From the NCBI GenBank assembly GCA_023386865.1, contig JAEWIV010000363.1:1-64000 (forward strand): a DNA stretch of 64,000 bases, written 5' to 3'. Below, in pieces: positions 22,505 through 31,734 of this stretch. Position numbers and translations under genes: made by a program. The notes under the pieces were generated by a model. That model made no database searches. It was given only the letters and a program-made list of their open reading frames with translations, and was not told the origin of the DNA. Numbering within the stretch: position 1 is the first letter of the stretch; each line of letters starts with the position of its first letter. The DNA comes from Pseudomonadota bacterium. GTDB lineage: Bacteria; Pseudomonadota; Alphaproteobacteria; Reyranellales; Reyranellaceae.

Positions 22505-23001
22505 GAACGAAGCTCGAGACGGAGTGCAGCCAGGTCGAAGGCGATTGCAAGTATACCGCCGAGACTCACCACATCATCGCGGCCAAGCGGAAGAGGCTCG
22601 GCAACCTCTTTCAGATCGTACCAGCGGTGATCGCCGCACTGCTCGGCGCGGCCGCCGGCGTCGACATGCTGGCGTCGCCCGAGCCAGCAGTGTGGGCACA
22701 GGCAGCCCAGGCGTTGAGCGTCATCTCTGCCGTCATCGCGGCGGTGGCCAACGTCCTCAACCCCTTCGCCGAATACGCCGATCACATCGCTGCGGCCAAG
22801 GGCTTCACGATCCTGAAGCACGACGCCCGATCCCTGCGCGAGACCTTCTCGGCAGCCATGAGCGACGACACCTTCGCCGGCGCAGTGAAATCCCTGCGCG
22901 ACCGCTATGCCGACCTGGTCCGCTCGGCGCCTGAGACCGACCCGGAGTCGTTCGAGAAGGCGCGCAAGCGCGTCCAGTCTGGCATTCACGAAAGGGACTA
23001 G
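22501..23001 (+). CDS. SLATT-domain two-TM effector (CBASS)
   Basis: 166-aa protein of the SLATT family (SMODS/SLOG-associating 2TM effectors), thought to form membrane pores that kill the infected cell when activated by the cyclic-nucleotide signal. The first ~30 residues are a charged helix (ECSQVEGDCKYTAETHHIIA). Two hydrophobic spans follow at ~36-54 (LFQIVPAVIAALLGAAAGV) and ~66-87 (AQAAQALSVISAVIAAVANV), then the typical late helix (NPFAEYADHIAAAKGFTILK) and a charged C-terminus. It starts at the ATGA overlap with the CD-NTase. Two-gene CD-NTase plus SLATT is a type I CBASS. Confidence 0.85.
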   Translation: MRTKLETECSQVEGDCKYTAETHHIIAAKRKRLGNLFQIVPAVIAALLGAAAGVDMLASPEPAVWAQAAQALSVISAVIAAVANVLNPFAEYADHIAAAKGFTILKHDARSLRETFSAAMSDDTFAGAVKSLRDRYADLVRSAPETDPESFEKARKRVQSGIHERD

Positions 23002-23069
23002 GACCTCGCAGGCCGAATCCGGCGGCCGGCGATCCCCGACCTCCCACATCCTGACCGAACGGAATTGCG

Positions 23070-24029
23070 ATGCTCGACGCGACCGAGAGCGAGACGGCAA
23101 CGATCAAGGCCTACGTGGCTTCCCGGGCGCCTGACCGCGAGGTGACCTTCCTGCAGAAAATGCGGGTCGAAAACGTGCAAGGCATCCGCCACGAAGTTTG
23201 GGACGTCCACTGCGACAACTCGGAACGCTGGTGGGTCATCACCAACCCGACCAATCTCTACTCGCAAGAGCAGTTCCCCAACATGGACGTCGCGATCACG
23301 TTCCATGTTGGGCTTTGCCTGCGGATCCCTCGGACCGAGCGCCGCCAAGTATCAGAACGTGCCGCCGAGCCGTTCGGCGAATTTCTCAGGCTGATGATGG
23401 AGGCGACCGACGCCCTGGCGCAAGCGCAAGGCATCGCGGACTTTCAAGCCGTCGGTGTGCGCTGCCGCGAGACGTTGCTTGCCTTCACCGATGCCGCTCA
23501 GGTTGTTGTTCCATGGTCCGCATCGGACCAGCCACCGCCGAAGCGCGCGGACTTCAAGGCATGGGCAGAGCACGTCTGCAACACTACGATGCCCGGCGGT
23601 CAGCATGCCGAGCGCCGTAGCCTGTTTAAGGCGCTGTTGCGCTCCGCTTGGGACTTCAGCAATTGGCTCACTCATGCACGGCGATCGACGTTGCACGATA
23701 CCGAAGCTGCCGTGACGTCCGTCGAGCATGCCTTGGGACTGACGGCCTCGCTGGTCATACGCCATTTGCGGCAGGTTCCGGACACTTGTCCCGCCTGTGG
23801 TTCAAGCCGACTTTCGCCCGAACGCGGCATCAGAACTGACGACCCGGACGTCGAGTGGGAAAGGCCGGTCTGCGACAAGTGCGGCTGGCACGGAAATCCG
23901 ATTCGCATATCCGAGGTGCCCTTGTCTCCCGCGCCGACCGACGGCGACTCGAGGCCGGACAGCGAGTGCGTCATCCAGACCGTGCCCGTGCGATCTCTCA
24001 GGAGCCGGCCGAAGCGAAAGCCCTCGTGA
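23070..24029 (+). CDS. Zinc-ribbon protein of the CBASS-like locus, unknown
   Basis: 319-aa protein starting 68 bp after the SLATT effector. The N-terminal ~90 residues are beta-rich (DREVTFLQKMRVENVQGIRH, WWVITNPTNLYSQEQFPNMD, AITFHVGLCLRIP). A helical middle (EPFGEFLRLMMEATDALAQA ... SLFKALLRSAWDFSNWLTHA) follows, then a zinc ribbon with CPACG (C240/C243) and CDKCG (C268/C271) and a disordered basic tail (VRSLRSRPKRKPS). No nuclease motif was found. It may be an effector, sensor or regulator associated with the CBASS operon, or an independent defence gene. It ends 200 bp before the convergent helicase gene. Confidence 0.5.
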   Translation: MLDATESETATIKAYVASRAPDREVTFLQKMRVENVQGIRHEVWDVHCDNSERWWVITNPTNLYSQEQFPNMDVAITFHVGLCLRIPRTERRQVSERAAEPFGEFLRLMMEATDALAQAQGIADFQAVGVRCRETLLAFTDAAQVVVPWSASDQPPPKRADFKAWAEHVCNTTMPGGQHAERRSLFKALLRSAWDFSNWLTHARRSTLHDTEAAVTSVEHALGLTASLVIRHLRQVPDTCPACGSSRLSPERGIRTDDPDVEWERPVCDKCGWHGNPIRISEVPLSPAPTDGDSRPDSECVIQTVPVRSLRSRPKRKPS

Positions 24030-24229
24030 TTCGGACCGGCCGTCCGGTGATAGCACTGCTGGGCCGCGCCGTCCTGCCAGCGGTGCCAGCACTCGGTTGC
24101 GCGATCGTGAGCGGCGCTTCGCGCAGCGAATTGGTGAGGACTATTGCTGTCCGGCATTCGTAGCCACCTCGGTGTTCGTCGCCGGTTACCGCACGGTGCG
24201 CTTGGAGAAACCGAGCCTACAACCATCGG

Positions 24230-27010
24230 CTATTGCAGGCCGTTGGCGACGATCTCGACGTACCCAATAAGCTCCGCCGAATAGCTGCCGTCGCCGTTCG
24301 CCGCTCCCTTATGTTTCAGCTCCCGCTGCAAGGTAGGCTCAACAGCGCGAGCGAACAATTCGCTGCGCTGCTCTGGCCGGAAAGTCGGCGTGGCCGCAGG
24401 TGCCTGAAGATATTTCTCGCACAGACGCTCGACTGCCGGTACACGCGAGCCGTCCTGCTTAACGGCGATGGGTTGCACCACGACTCGTCGCTCACCTTTA
24501 CCAGCGGATGCCTCCACCACCCAAAGCGACAGCAACACCGGTTCCTCCATATCGCCTGACACGGCAATGCCGATTTCTTCCGGTGGCATGCTACGCCAAC
24601 GACCCAACTCCTCCTGTACCAATGGATGATCCAAGCCCATAAGTTGCAGCTCATCCTGATTCGTCGCTGCTTCACGGTTCAAGGTGAAGCGGGTGCGGCG
24701 CGCACCATCGGAGGCGACGAGATCGTAGGTAGCATCGTCCACCTTCAGCAGCTTCTGCTGGCGATCCGCGACCGCCCTTGAGAGGAAACGCACCAGCCGA
24801 TCTAGACTAGACGACACGTCCGAGAAAGGCTTGTAGTCGTCCAGGCTGAAACCATCGAGGTCCTGGAACAGGTCGAACACCACCTGCCTCGCCTCACGGG
24901 AATTCGACAGTGCTGCTTCCAGTTCTACTTGCGTACGCTTCAGCTCCGGATCGGACAGCGCCTCCTGATACAAGCGGTCGTAGTTCAGCCGCTCGGATAA
25001 CTGACCAAGAATTTGCGCCCTTAGGTCCTCGGCGACATTTCCTTGGTCATCGATCTTGCCGACCGTGCGCGCTATCTCGGTCAGCTTCTCGTCCAAGAGT
25101 AGGAAGATTCGACCCTCTATGGTGTCCGAGAGAACGAGATTATAGACCTGCGCTGTGTGGCTCTGGCCGTAGCGATGGATGCGCCCGATGCGCTGCTCCA
25201 TGTCCATCGGGTTCCACGGCAGGTCGAAGTTGAACAGGATGCGCGCGAATTGCAGGTTGATGCCTTCGCGTCCAGCCGCTGTGCAGACCAGCACGCGGGG
25301 GCCGTCTTTCTGACGAAAGCGGCGTTCCGCTGCCACCTTGGCTCCGTGGTCGCCGCCGCGTAGCACCACCACGCCCTGACCGGGGAAGGTGTGCTCGATC
25401 TCGCGGGCGATCATATCCACCGTGCCGAGATAGGTAGCGAAAATCACGATCTTCTCGTTCGGATTCTGCCGCCAAAGCGTGCCCAGGCCATCGAGCAGCT
25501 TCTGCATCTTGGTTTCGCGCTCTGGCGGAAATACGCGCAGCAGGTCGCCGATGCGCAGGCGCTCCTCGGGCAGATGCAGTTTCACCACAGCCGATGCGGC
25601 TTCTTCCGCGTGCGTGGCTGAAAATTCGCTGCCGTAGGGATCGGAGGCCATCTCCAGCGCCTCCTCATCCAACTTCTTGGCCAACCGGTATTTCAGGTCA
25701 GCCAGCATACGATCGACCTCGCTGCGCCCAACGCTATTGCGTGGCAGGTTGAACTCCTCGTGGATCAGCTCACGCGCCTCCTCGGTCAGCCGTTCGCGGC
25801 CTTCGATGTCCAGTTCCTCGTCACGCAGCAGCGCCTGGTGTAGCGTCAGCATCAGAAGGCGGCGCTTGAGGGTGCGACGCACGGCGGCAAAGCTCGATGC
25901 TGCGATCTTTTGGAAGATCGCCATTAGGAAACCCAGCGCGCGCCCTTGGTTGCCCTGGCGGCGTGCGAGGTCAAAACCATCCTCCAGATATTCGCGCAGC
26001 TTTTCGTAGAAGAGTCGCTCGGCTTGGCTCATCACGAAGGATTCGGTGTGAACCCATCGTCGCGCGAACAGCGGTGAGCCGTCCGGCTGGCAGGCATCGG
26101 CCTTGGTACGCCGGAACATCACCGTGTTGAGCCTGTACCGTTCTTCCACCATCTCCTCGGGACTGCGGAACAGCGTCGGATTCAGCAGTTGCGCCAGCAT
26201 CCAGAACTGGAAGTGATTGCCCTGATGTGGCGTGGCCGACAGCAGCACAAGGTCGCGGGAATGATCCTTCAGCGCCTCAGCCAGCTTGTAGTTCTCGGTC
26301 TTTCTGACCTTGCCACCGGTCTTGTAGGCAGTCAGGTGGTGCGCTTCGTCAAAAACCACCAAATCCCAGCGCGGCGCGTCCAGGAGGCGCTTGATGCGCG
26401 CAGGACGCTTTAGCGTGTCGATGCTCGCTATTAACCTGTCGTGCTTGGCGAAGGCATTGGTCTTGCGGTCGGTAATGTCGCCTTCGGACCCGAAGACCTC
26501 GAAGTCGAGATTGAATACCTCGTTCAATTCGCGATGCCAGTTGTTTACGAGGCCAGCGGGCACGACCATCAAGGCACGGTTCAGTTCGCCTCGACTAGCA
26601 AGCTCGCGCAAAATCAGCGCGGTTTCGATAGTTTTGCCCAGACCTACCTCGTCGGCGATCAGGTAGCGCCGGGGTGAAGCTGTAGCGATGCGATGTGTCA
26701 GCACCACCTGATGCGGCAACAAGTCGATCTTGGCCGAGGTTAGCGCCGAGGCGCTTTCCATCAACGGAAGCGCGTGGGCCTCGTAGGACAGCCAAGCCTT
26801 GCGCCCGCGCTCCTCGCCGCCGTCTACAGCTCGCAGAATGCGTTCGGTTCGCGTAAGTTCGCGTCGTAACGATGCGATAGGTACGCGACGCTCGCCGACG
26901 CTAAAGAATGCGCGGAGATACCCATCGCGCGCCGGGTCGAGCACGACGCCCTGGCCGTACTCGTGGTGAGTGATGCGTTCGCCGGGCTGGAACTGACTCT
27001 CTGCGGTCAC
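24230..27010 (-). CDS. SNF2-family helicase, BREX/Pgl-like operon
   Basis: 926-aa helicase. Residues ~5-50 form a small N-terminal domain (PGERITHHEYGQGVVLDPAR ... RAFFSVGERRVPIASL). Walker A is DEVGLGKT at 120-127, DEAHH at 221-225, and LLSATPHQGNHFQ follows; the helicase C-terminal half has FRQKDGPRVLVCTAAGREGI, LQFARILFNFDLPWNPMDME and QRIGRIHRYGQ. The last ~200 residues are an accessory region. SNF2 helicases of this size (BrxHII-type) occur in BREX type 3 and similar systems. Last gene of the minus-strand operon, 9 bp behind the 165-aa gene. Confidence 0.8.
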   Translation of the reverse strand: MTAESQFQPGERITHHEYGQGVVLDPARDGYLRAFFSVGERRVPIASLRRELTRTERILRAVDGGEERGRKAWLSYEAHALPLMESASALTSAKIDLLPHQVVLTHRIATASPRRYLIADEVGLGKTIETALILRELASRGELNRALMVVPAGLVNNWHRELNEVFNLDFEVFGSEGDITDRKTNAFAKHDRLIASIDTLKRPARIKRLLDAPRWDLVVFDEAHHLTAYKTGGKVRKTENYKLAEALKDHSRDLVLLSATPHQGNHFQFWMLAQLLNPTLFRSPEEMVEERYRLNTVMFRRTKADACQPDGSPLFARRWVHTESFVMSQAERLFYEKLREYLEDGFDLARRQGNQGRALGFLMAIFQKIAASSFAAVRRTLKRRLLMLTLHQALLRDEELDIEGRERLTEEARELIHEEFNLPRNSVGRSEVDRMLADLKYRLAKKLDEEALEMASDPYGSEFSATHAEEAASAVVKLHLPEERLRIGDLLRVFPPERETKMQKLLDGLGTLWRQNPNEKIVIFATYLGTVDMIAREIEHTFPGQGVVVLRGGDHGAKVAAERRFRQKDGPRVLVCTAAGREGINLQFARILFNFDLPWNPMDMEQRIGRIHRYGQSHTAQVYNLVLSDTIEGRIFLLLDEKLTEIARTVGKIDDQGNVAEDLRAQILGQLSERLNYDRLYQEALSDPELKRTQVELEAALSNSREARQVVFDLFQDLDGFSLDDYKPFSDVSSSLDRLVRFLSRAVADRQQKLLKVDDATYDLVASDGARRTRFTLNREAATNQDELQLMGLDHPLVQEELGRWRSMPPEEIGIAVSGDMEEPVLLSLWVVEASAGKGERRVVVQPIAVKQDGSRVPAVERLCEKYLQAPAATPTFRPEQRSELFARAVEPTLQRELKHKGAANGDGSYSAELIGYVEIVANGLQ

Positions 27011-27019
27011 GCTCCCCCC

Positions 27020-27517
27020 TTAAGTAATCCGCAGATGGAACAGACCCACAGGTTTGCCACCGTCACGCAGCAGAATCTCCTGCGGATACTCGTTGGCATG
27101 GCCCCACAGGACACGACCGAAATCGATCTGATGGCCGTGCGGCGTGTGGCACAACCAGCTCACCTCGTCGGTAGCCGCCTGCGCTCTGACGCGGTTATGA
27201 CCACCAGGCAGCCAGAACACCAGCGCCGCATCGCCTTGATACTCATCCTGAAACGACAGGATGGCGGGCTTGATCGATTCACCAAGCCACGTCTCAGTGT
27301 CCGTCGGCGTCAACAGGTCGAGGCTGCCGTCCAAACCGGCCACCACCAGCGTCCTGCTGCGATTGCTCGGCAAGTCGTGCGGCCAGTGGCCCGCCGCTCG
27401 CAGAAACTGACGTAAGCTCCAGACCTCACTCGCCGCGCAGATCTGGTTCCGCGCTTCCTCGTCCCACACCCAACTAGTGCCGCGCCGCTGCCACACCGTG
27501 TCCCGGAGTTGCCTCAT
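27020..27517 (-). CDS. 165-aa protein of the BREX-like operon, unknown
   Basis: 165-aa soluble protein between the methylase and helicase genes. It starts MRQLRDTVWQRRGTSWVWDE and is beta/alpha mixed: RTLVVAGLDGSLDLLTPTDT, LSFQDEYQGDAALVFWLPGG, then IDFGRVLWGHANEYPQEILL and a final strand PVGLFHLRI. No nuclease, HTH or metal motif is evident. Its constant, overlapping position (4 bp with the methylase) suggests a required component, perhaps a partner of the helicase or methylase. It does not resemble the BrxA, BrxB, BrxE or BrxF proteins as I know them, but this cannot be settled by eye. Confidence 0.5.
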   Translation of the reverse strand: MRQLRDTVWQRRGTSWVWDEEARNQICAASEVWSLRQFLRAAGHWPHDLPSNRSRTLVVAGLDGSLDLLTPTDTETWLGESIKPAILSFQDEYQGDAALVFWLPGGHNRVRAQAATDEVSWLCHTPHGHQIDFGRVLWGHANEYPQEILLRDGGKPVGLFHLRIT

Positions 27518-30500
27518 TGTTTGTAGTCCCCGTCGTCGTCGAACAACGAACCCTGTACGGGCTGGGGCGCCTGGCTAGCTTGCCATGCGTTGTAGATTGA
27601 CACCGCGCGCGAGGCCGCGTTGCGGCCGGCCTGATTTGGGCTGTTGCGGTGGAGCCATTCCAACAGCGGTCTCAGCGCAACGTGCGGCTTGAAGTTTTCG
27701 TTCTTTAACGTATCCGAGGCGTTGATTCCGCTGCCGTCGACGCAAGCGCCAATCAGCACCAAAGCCTGATCCAGGTCGGAAGTCAGACGGCGGCGGTGCT
27801 TGCCAGACCATTCGCGAGCGAAATCCAGCGGATCGGTGCGCTTGAAAACCTTGTTCTTCTCCGCGCACCAGCCGCGTTGCACGAATTCGTCCGGGGTGGT
27901 GATCGAGCCTTTCAGGAATTTCTGCAACTGGTCGCGCTTCAGCTCGGCGGCCACACCGAACGTGCGCAGGAACTGGCGCGTCATCGGCTCGGCGTTTACC
28001 GGCGGCGGCTCCTTTCCCTTGTCGGCATCCTCATCGATGAGCTGGTTGATGCCGATCAGCGCGTCCTTGACGGAAATCGCGCGTCCCTCATCGACGTAGA
28101 CCTTGCCGTAGTGGCGCGAGAAGTACTCCAGCGCTTTGCCGCGCCGGATGACCTGAAGATCGGCGGCGGGCAAACCTTCCTTCGCATGGTTCTCCAGCAT
28201 GGCCTGCAACTGGCGCACGTCGGCCATCACCTCACGGCGCATGCGGCCCCAGCTCACCGGCTTGGGCTCTTCAGTGCGCTTTCGGCAGACGTGGATGATG
28301 TCGTATTCGACCTTCTGCGCCCCGAACTGTCCTTCGCCTTTGGTTTCATCAGAGCGGATAGGGTATGTCGCTTCGAGGTAGTAACCCGCATCGAAAAGCG
28401 ATTCCAGCACCGCAACCCATGGCTCGTCCTCGCTATGGTGGAAGGTGAAGGCAAGGATGCCGCTGGGCTTGAGTGCCCGGTACGCTTCGCGCCAGCACTG
28501 CGTGAGCAGGCGTTGGTAGAAGCCGTTGGGATCCTCTGGCTCACGAAACTTGTTAGAGACCGCCTCCAACGACTTAGGGGTGTACTCGGCACGGAAGTAT
28601 TCAGGGTACTTGTCTTTAAGCGCAAGGCGCAGCCAGACGTAGAAGAAATCTGATAGCTCGGAGTATTGAAGCAGGTCGCCAAATGGCGGATCGGTGATGA
28701 CGAGGTCTTGGCTGCCATCCGCAAGTTGCGTTATTTCTGTGGAAGAGCCACAGGAAACCTGCACATCTCCGACCGGATCTGTTGGAAAGACCTTTTCACT
28801 CTTGCCACTGATGCCGTTGGCGAGACTTGCATCCTTGCGCTTGAGTCCTTCTACGCTGACCGCTTCCCAAGGATGTATGGCCCAATTTCTCCCTTCAATG
28901 ATACCCTCGGCGCTCGAAGCCCAGTTGCCTCTCCCAAGCTTAGGAAACACGCAGTTTTCAATGGCTGTGGTTTTGGGGTGGAAATTGTTATTGGAGAACA
29001 TCGGCTCTGGGGTATCCCGCTGTGGATTCCAGAAACTGAATAGGCATTGATTTCGCAGATATTGCTGGAACGCGCCGAGGACATACTCGCGCACCTTCCA
29101 TTCGTAGTTTCCAACAGTAGCGATAGCCTTGAGAAGCTGCGCGTGAACGAGCAACTGGCGCGGATTGAAGAAATCCGACCAATAAAAGTATCCGTGCTGA
29201 TCTAGCGGGCGGCGCTGATGAGCTTCGTGGCCTTTCGGAATCTTGCTATCCTTCGGCCAGTAGTGGGACAAATCATTGTCCTTTCGCTGTGCCCACTCCG
29301 ACAGCGCCTCGTCATACTGACGTGCGAGCACATCATCGAATGCAGCAAAGAAGCGCCCGCCGTAGGGCTTCCCCGCCTCATCGCGCTTGCGCGTATAGCC
29401 CTGTATCGCGTACGCGGCCATTGGGCCTGTTTTTCCTGTCGCCGAAAAGCTGCTAACTTGATCCTTCATCGTGCCGCAAGCGCGACAAGTGAAGTGACCT
29501 TGCTTCTGGACAGTTCCCTCAGAGTCGCCCGTCTTAAAAGTGATCCCCGTTTCCGGATCGGTCACTTCGTCCGGCAGCGTGCCGCGCACTTCTAGCAGGC
29601 GAATCTTCGCGGCGCGCGCTGCATCCCAGCGCGTGGTCGCCGCCACGTCGTCCTGCGCGGACCCGCCGTAGGGCTGACCCTTCGCATCCTGCTTCGCTTC
29701 GCCCGCCAGCCATTGCGGATGCACCAGCAGGCTCAGTTCCACCTTCTTGTTCTGGCCCTTGCCGAGGTTCGCCAATACGGCGTGGCCGCAGTGTGGGCAG
29801 GTCACGCCCTTCTTGCGGTCGAGCACGGAATACGGCGATTCAGTGGGCGCGACGTAGAGCGGCGCATCGGGCGACATGCGCGCGGCTTCTTCCTCTACAT
29901 CGAACGCTTCGCCGCACTTGCCGCAGGTGCGCGCCCAGTGCTTGACGGTGAGCGTCTTCACCGCCATCACCGGACTGGTCATGATCGGCGTGCGATGGCC
30001 GCAGCCCGTCACCTGACAAGGGCCGTGTTTGGCCCAAAAGGTGTAGATGATCTCCGGGCCTTCGTAACGGTAGTCCTTGCGCTCGTCGCGCGGGATGGCG
30101 AACGGGTCGAAGTCGGCAGGCATCGCCTTGTTGCTGGGCAGATGCGTCCACTTGCCTTTCTCGCCTTCCGGGCCGTCGCAGTAGTAGTACGGCATGATCT
30201 GCGGCTTGACCTCGGCTTCGATGTCGGTGAGGAGTTTCTTCACTTCTTCCAAATCGACATTGGCCAGCGCCTGCATGACCACGAACCACGCGACCGGATT
30301 GAGGTCATTGCCGACCATCTGCATTCCAAGACGGGACCCTTCCACCAACGTGGTGCCACCACCCATGAAGATGTCCGCCACCTTCAAGTGTTTGAACGCT
30401 CCTTTCTTCTGGTGATTGGCGTAGTAGCTGTCCCACACCAGCTTGGCCGTGTGAGAGGGGTCGTCCGGCGCTTTGGCGGCCGCCGCGATCAGCATCGAGC

Positions 30501-30732
30501 GAAACACGCTGGAGCGCCGCCGAGCCCACCACTTGGACATCTGATAGATGGGCTTGCCCGCGTTGCCCTCAATGACAGCAACTTGATTGACCGGCAGGAT
30601 CGGGAAATCCACCTCCAGACAAGTTTTCGGGCGGTTAGGGTCGTTGAAATCAACTGTCTCCAGCGTGACGGCCTTGCCTGCGCCGACGGCCTTGGCGACT
30701 TCTTGTCCGAGCAGTTCTTTCTTGGTGGCCAT
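27514..30732 (-). CDS. DUF1156-type adenine-specific DNA methylase with Zn ribbons
   Basis: 1072-aa protein. The N-terminus is a DUF1156 region (RPKTCLEVDFPILPVNQVAV, MSKWWARRRSSVFRSMLIAA), with the SAM-binding loop FMGGGTTLVEGSRLGM at ~125. Zinc-ribbon pairs are visible (CGKCG, CPHCG, CRACG), and the catalytic motif is DPPFGDLLQYSELSDFFYVW (DPPF rather than DPPY). Family members (COG1743) methylate adenine in DNA and stand in for PglX in BREX type 3. I chose ATG 30732, 9 nt after an AAGGA site, over TTG 30741. It overlaps the 165-aa gene by 4 bp. Methylation is predicted to mark self-DNA. Confidence 0.8.
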   Translation of the reverse strand: MATKKELLGQEVAKAVGAGKAVTLETVDFNDPNRPKTCLEVDFPILPVNQVAVIEGNAGKPIYQMSKWWARRRSSVFRSMLIAAAAKAPDDPSHTAKLVWDSYYANHQKKGAFKHLKVADIFMGGGTTLVEGSRLGMQMVGNDLNPVAWFVVMQALANVDLEEVKKLLTDIEAEVKPQIMPYYYCDGPEGEKGKWTHLPSNKAMPADFDPFAIPRDERKDYRYEGPEIIYTFWAKHGPCQVTGCGHRTPIMTSPVMAVKTLTVKHWARTCGKCGEAFDVEEEAARMSPDAPLYVAPTESPYSVLDRKKGVTCPHCGHAVLANLGKGQNKKVELSLLVHPQWLAGEAKQDAKGQPYGGSAQDDVAATTRWDAARAAKIRLLEVRGTLPDEVTDPETGITFKTGDSEGTVQKQGHFTCRACGTMKDQVSSFSATGKTGPMAAYAIQGYTRKRDEAGKPYGGRFFAAFDDVLARQYDEALSEWAQRKDNDLSHYWPKDSKIPKGHEAHQRRPLDQHGYFYWSDFFNPRQLLVHAQLLKAIATVGNYEWKVREYVLGAFQQYLRNQCLFSFWNPQRDTPEPMFSNNNFHPKTTAIENCVFPKLGRGNWASSAEGIIEGRNWAIHPWEAVSVEGLKRKDASLANGISGKSEKVFPTDPVGDVQVSCGSSTEITQLADGSQDLVITDPPFGDLLQYSELSDFFYVWLRLALKDKYPEYFRAEYTPKSLEAVSNKFREPEDPNGFYQRLLTQCWREAYRALKPSGILAFTFHHSEDEPWVAVLESLFDAGYYLEATYPIRSDETKGEGQFGAQKVEYDIIHVCRKRTEEPKPVSWGRMRREVMADVRQLQAMLENHAKEGLPAADLQVIRRGKALEYFSRHYGKVYVDEGRAISVKDALIGINQLIDEDADKGKEPPPVNAEPMTRQFLRTFGVAAELKRDQLQKFLKGSITTPDEFVQRGWCAEKNKVFKRTDPLDFAREWSGKHRRRLTSDLDQALVLIGACVDGSGINASDTLKNENFKPHVALRPLLEWLHRNSPNQAGRNAASRAVSIYNAWQASQAPQPVQGSLFDDDGDYKQ

Positions 30733-30744
30733 CAACAGCAATCC

Positions 30745-31734
30745 TTATTTGGTCAGCGCTACGAAGGGCGACAGCACTTCAAGCAGCGACAGGCCACCAT
30801 GAGTGAGCGTCGGGTAGCCGCCCTGACTGCGCCATTTCCTGCGACCAAGAGCCAATAGATAGGCGCCATGCGCACTGTTGATCTGCAATGCCACAGGCGG
30901 CACAAAAGGGCCGATGTCACCCATGCTGGGTTTGCTGCGCCCGCTGGAAAACGTCTGCTTCAGGAACTGGCCGACCTCGCCATCCGCATCTGGGAAGTAG
31001 CCGGTGGCGGCGTACCCATGGTCGGACGTGATGACGAGCCGACGGCCATTAGCGAGACGCTCGACGAAAGCCCAGAAATCGTCACTGCTCAGTTGCTCGG
31101 CCACGTCTTTCGTCAGCGACTCTAGCCCTTGGCCTGGACCAGAACCGTCGTGCAACTTGGCGTCGGGCCAGTGATGCCAAAAGATCTGATTTGGCGTACT
31201 GCCGACCAGTGCTTCACAATCTTTCCAAGGCAGATCGACGGTTTCCGTCTGCGCCGGTTGCAGTTTGTGAGACAAGCCGCCGCCGTTGTTCTGTAGCTTG
31301 CTACGGCTGGCGAAGCCGAGCGCACGGGCGAATTCATCGGTTTCGCCGGGCAGCTCGGAGGCGTTGGCGCTGACCTCGTGAATCGCGAAGCCTCGCGACT
31401 TCGCGCCCTGTATCAGCCACGGCAGTTCGCGCAACGAAAGACCATCGAGAATCAACACCGCCTTGGCGCCAAAGGGTTCGGCCCACCAGCGCACCAAGCG
31501 ATCCGAGGTGCGCTCGACGTTTCTGTCGAAGGCTTGCCACAAATCCCAACCACTGGAGGACAGAAACAAATCCAGCTCGCCGATTTCGCGATCGCGCCTG
31601 ACGACCTCACTGGGCGCGTTGCCTGCGGCCAGCGGCTTCTTTGCAATCTCGACTGCGTGACCGACGATGACGCGCCAAGCGTCAGCATCCGAACCTTGCG
31701 CCAGGGCGTGCAATGCGGCTGCGGTCAGCGCCAT
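30745..31734 (-). CDS. Short PglZ-like phosphatase (alkaline phosphatase superfamily)
   Basis: 329-aa protein with PglZ hallmarks: KAVLILDGLSLRELPWL around residues 91-107 (metal-binding D97, the expected nucleophile region), RLVITSDHGYAATGY with SDHG at 237-240, and HGGLSLLEVLSPFV at 312-325, which recurs near the end of PglZ proteins. PglZ is a core BREX/Pgl component. At 329 aa it is far shorter than the usual 650-900 aa, so the N-terminal part is missing or lies in another protein of this operon. It starts at a 1-bp overlap with the DUF499 ATPase and ends 12 bp before the methylase. Confidence 0.7.
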   Translation of the reverse strand: MALTAAALHALAQGSDADAWRVIVGHAVEIAKKPLAAGNAPSEVVRRDREIGELDLFLSSSGWDLWQAFDRNVERTSDRLVRWWAEPFGAKAVLILDGLSLRELPWLIQGAKSRGFAIHEVSANASELPGETDEFARALGFASRSKLQNNGGGLSHKLQPAQTETVDLPWKDCEALVGSTPNQIFWHHWPDAKLHDGSGPGQGLESLTKDVAEQLSSDDFWAFVERLANGRRLVITSDHGYAATGYFPDADGEVGQFLKQTFSSGRSKPSMGDIGPFVPPVALQINSAHGAYLLALGRRKWRSQGGYPTLTHGGLSLLEVLSPFVALTK

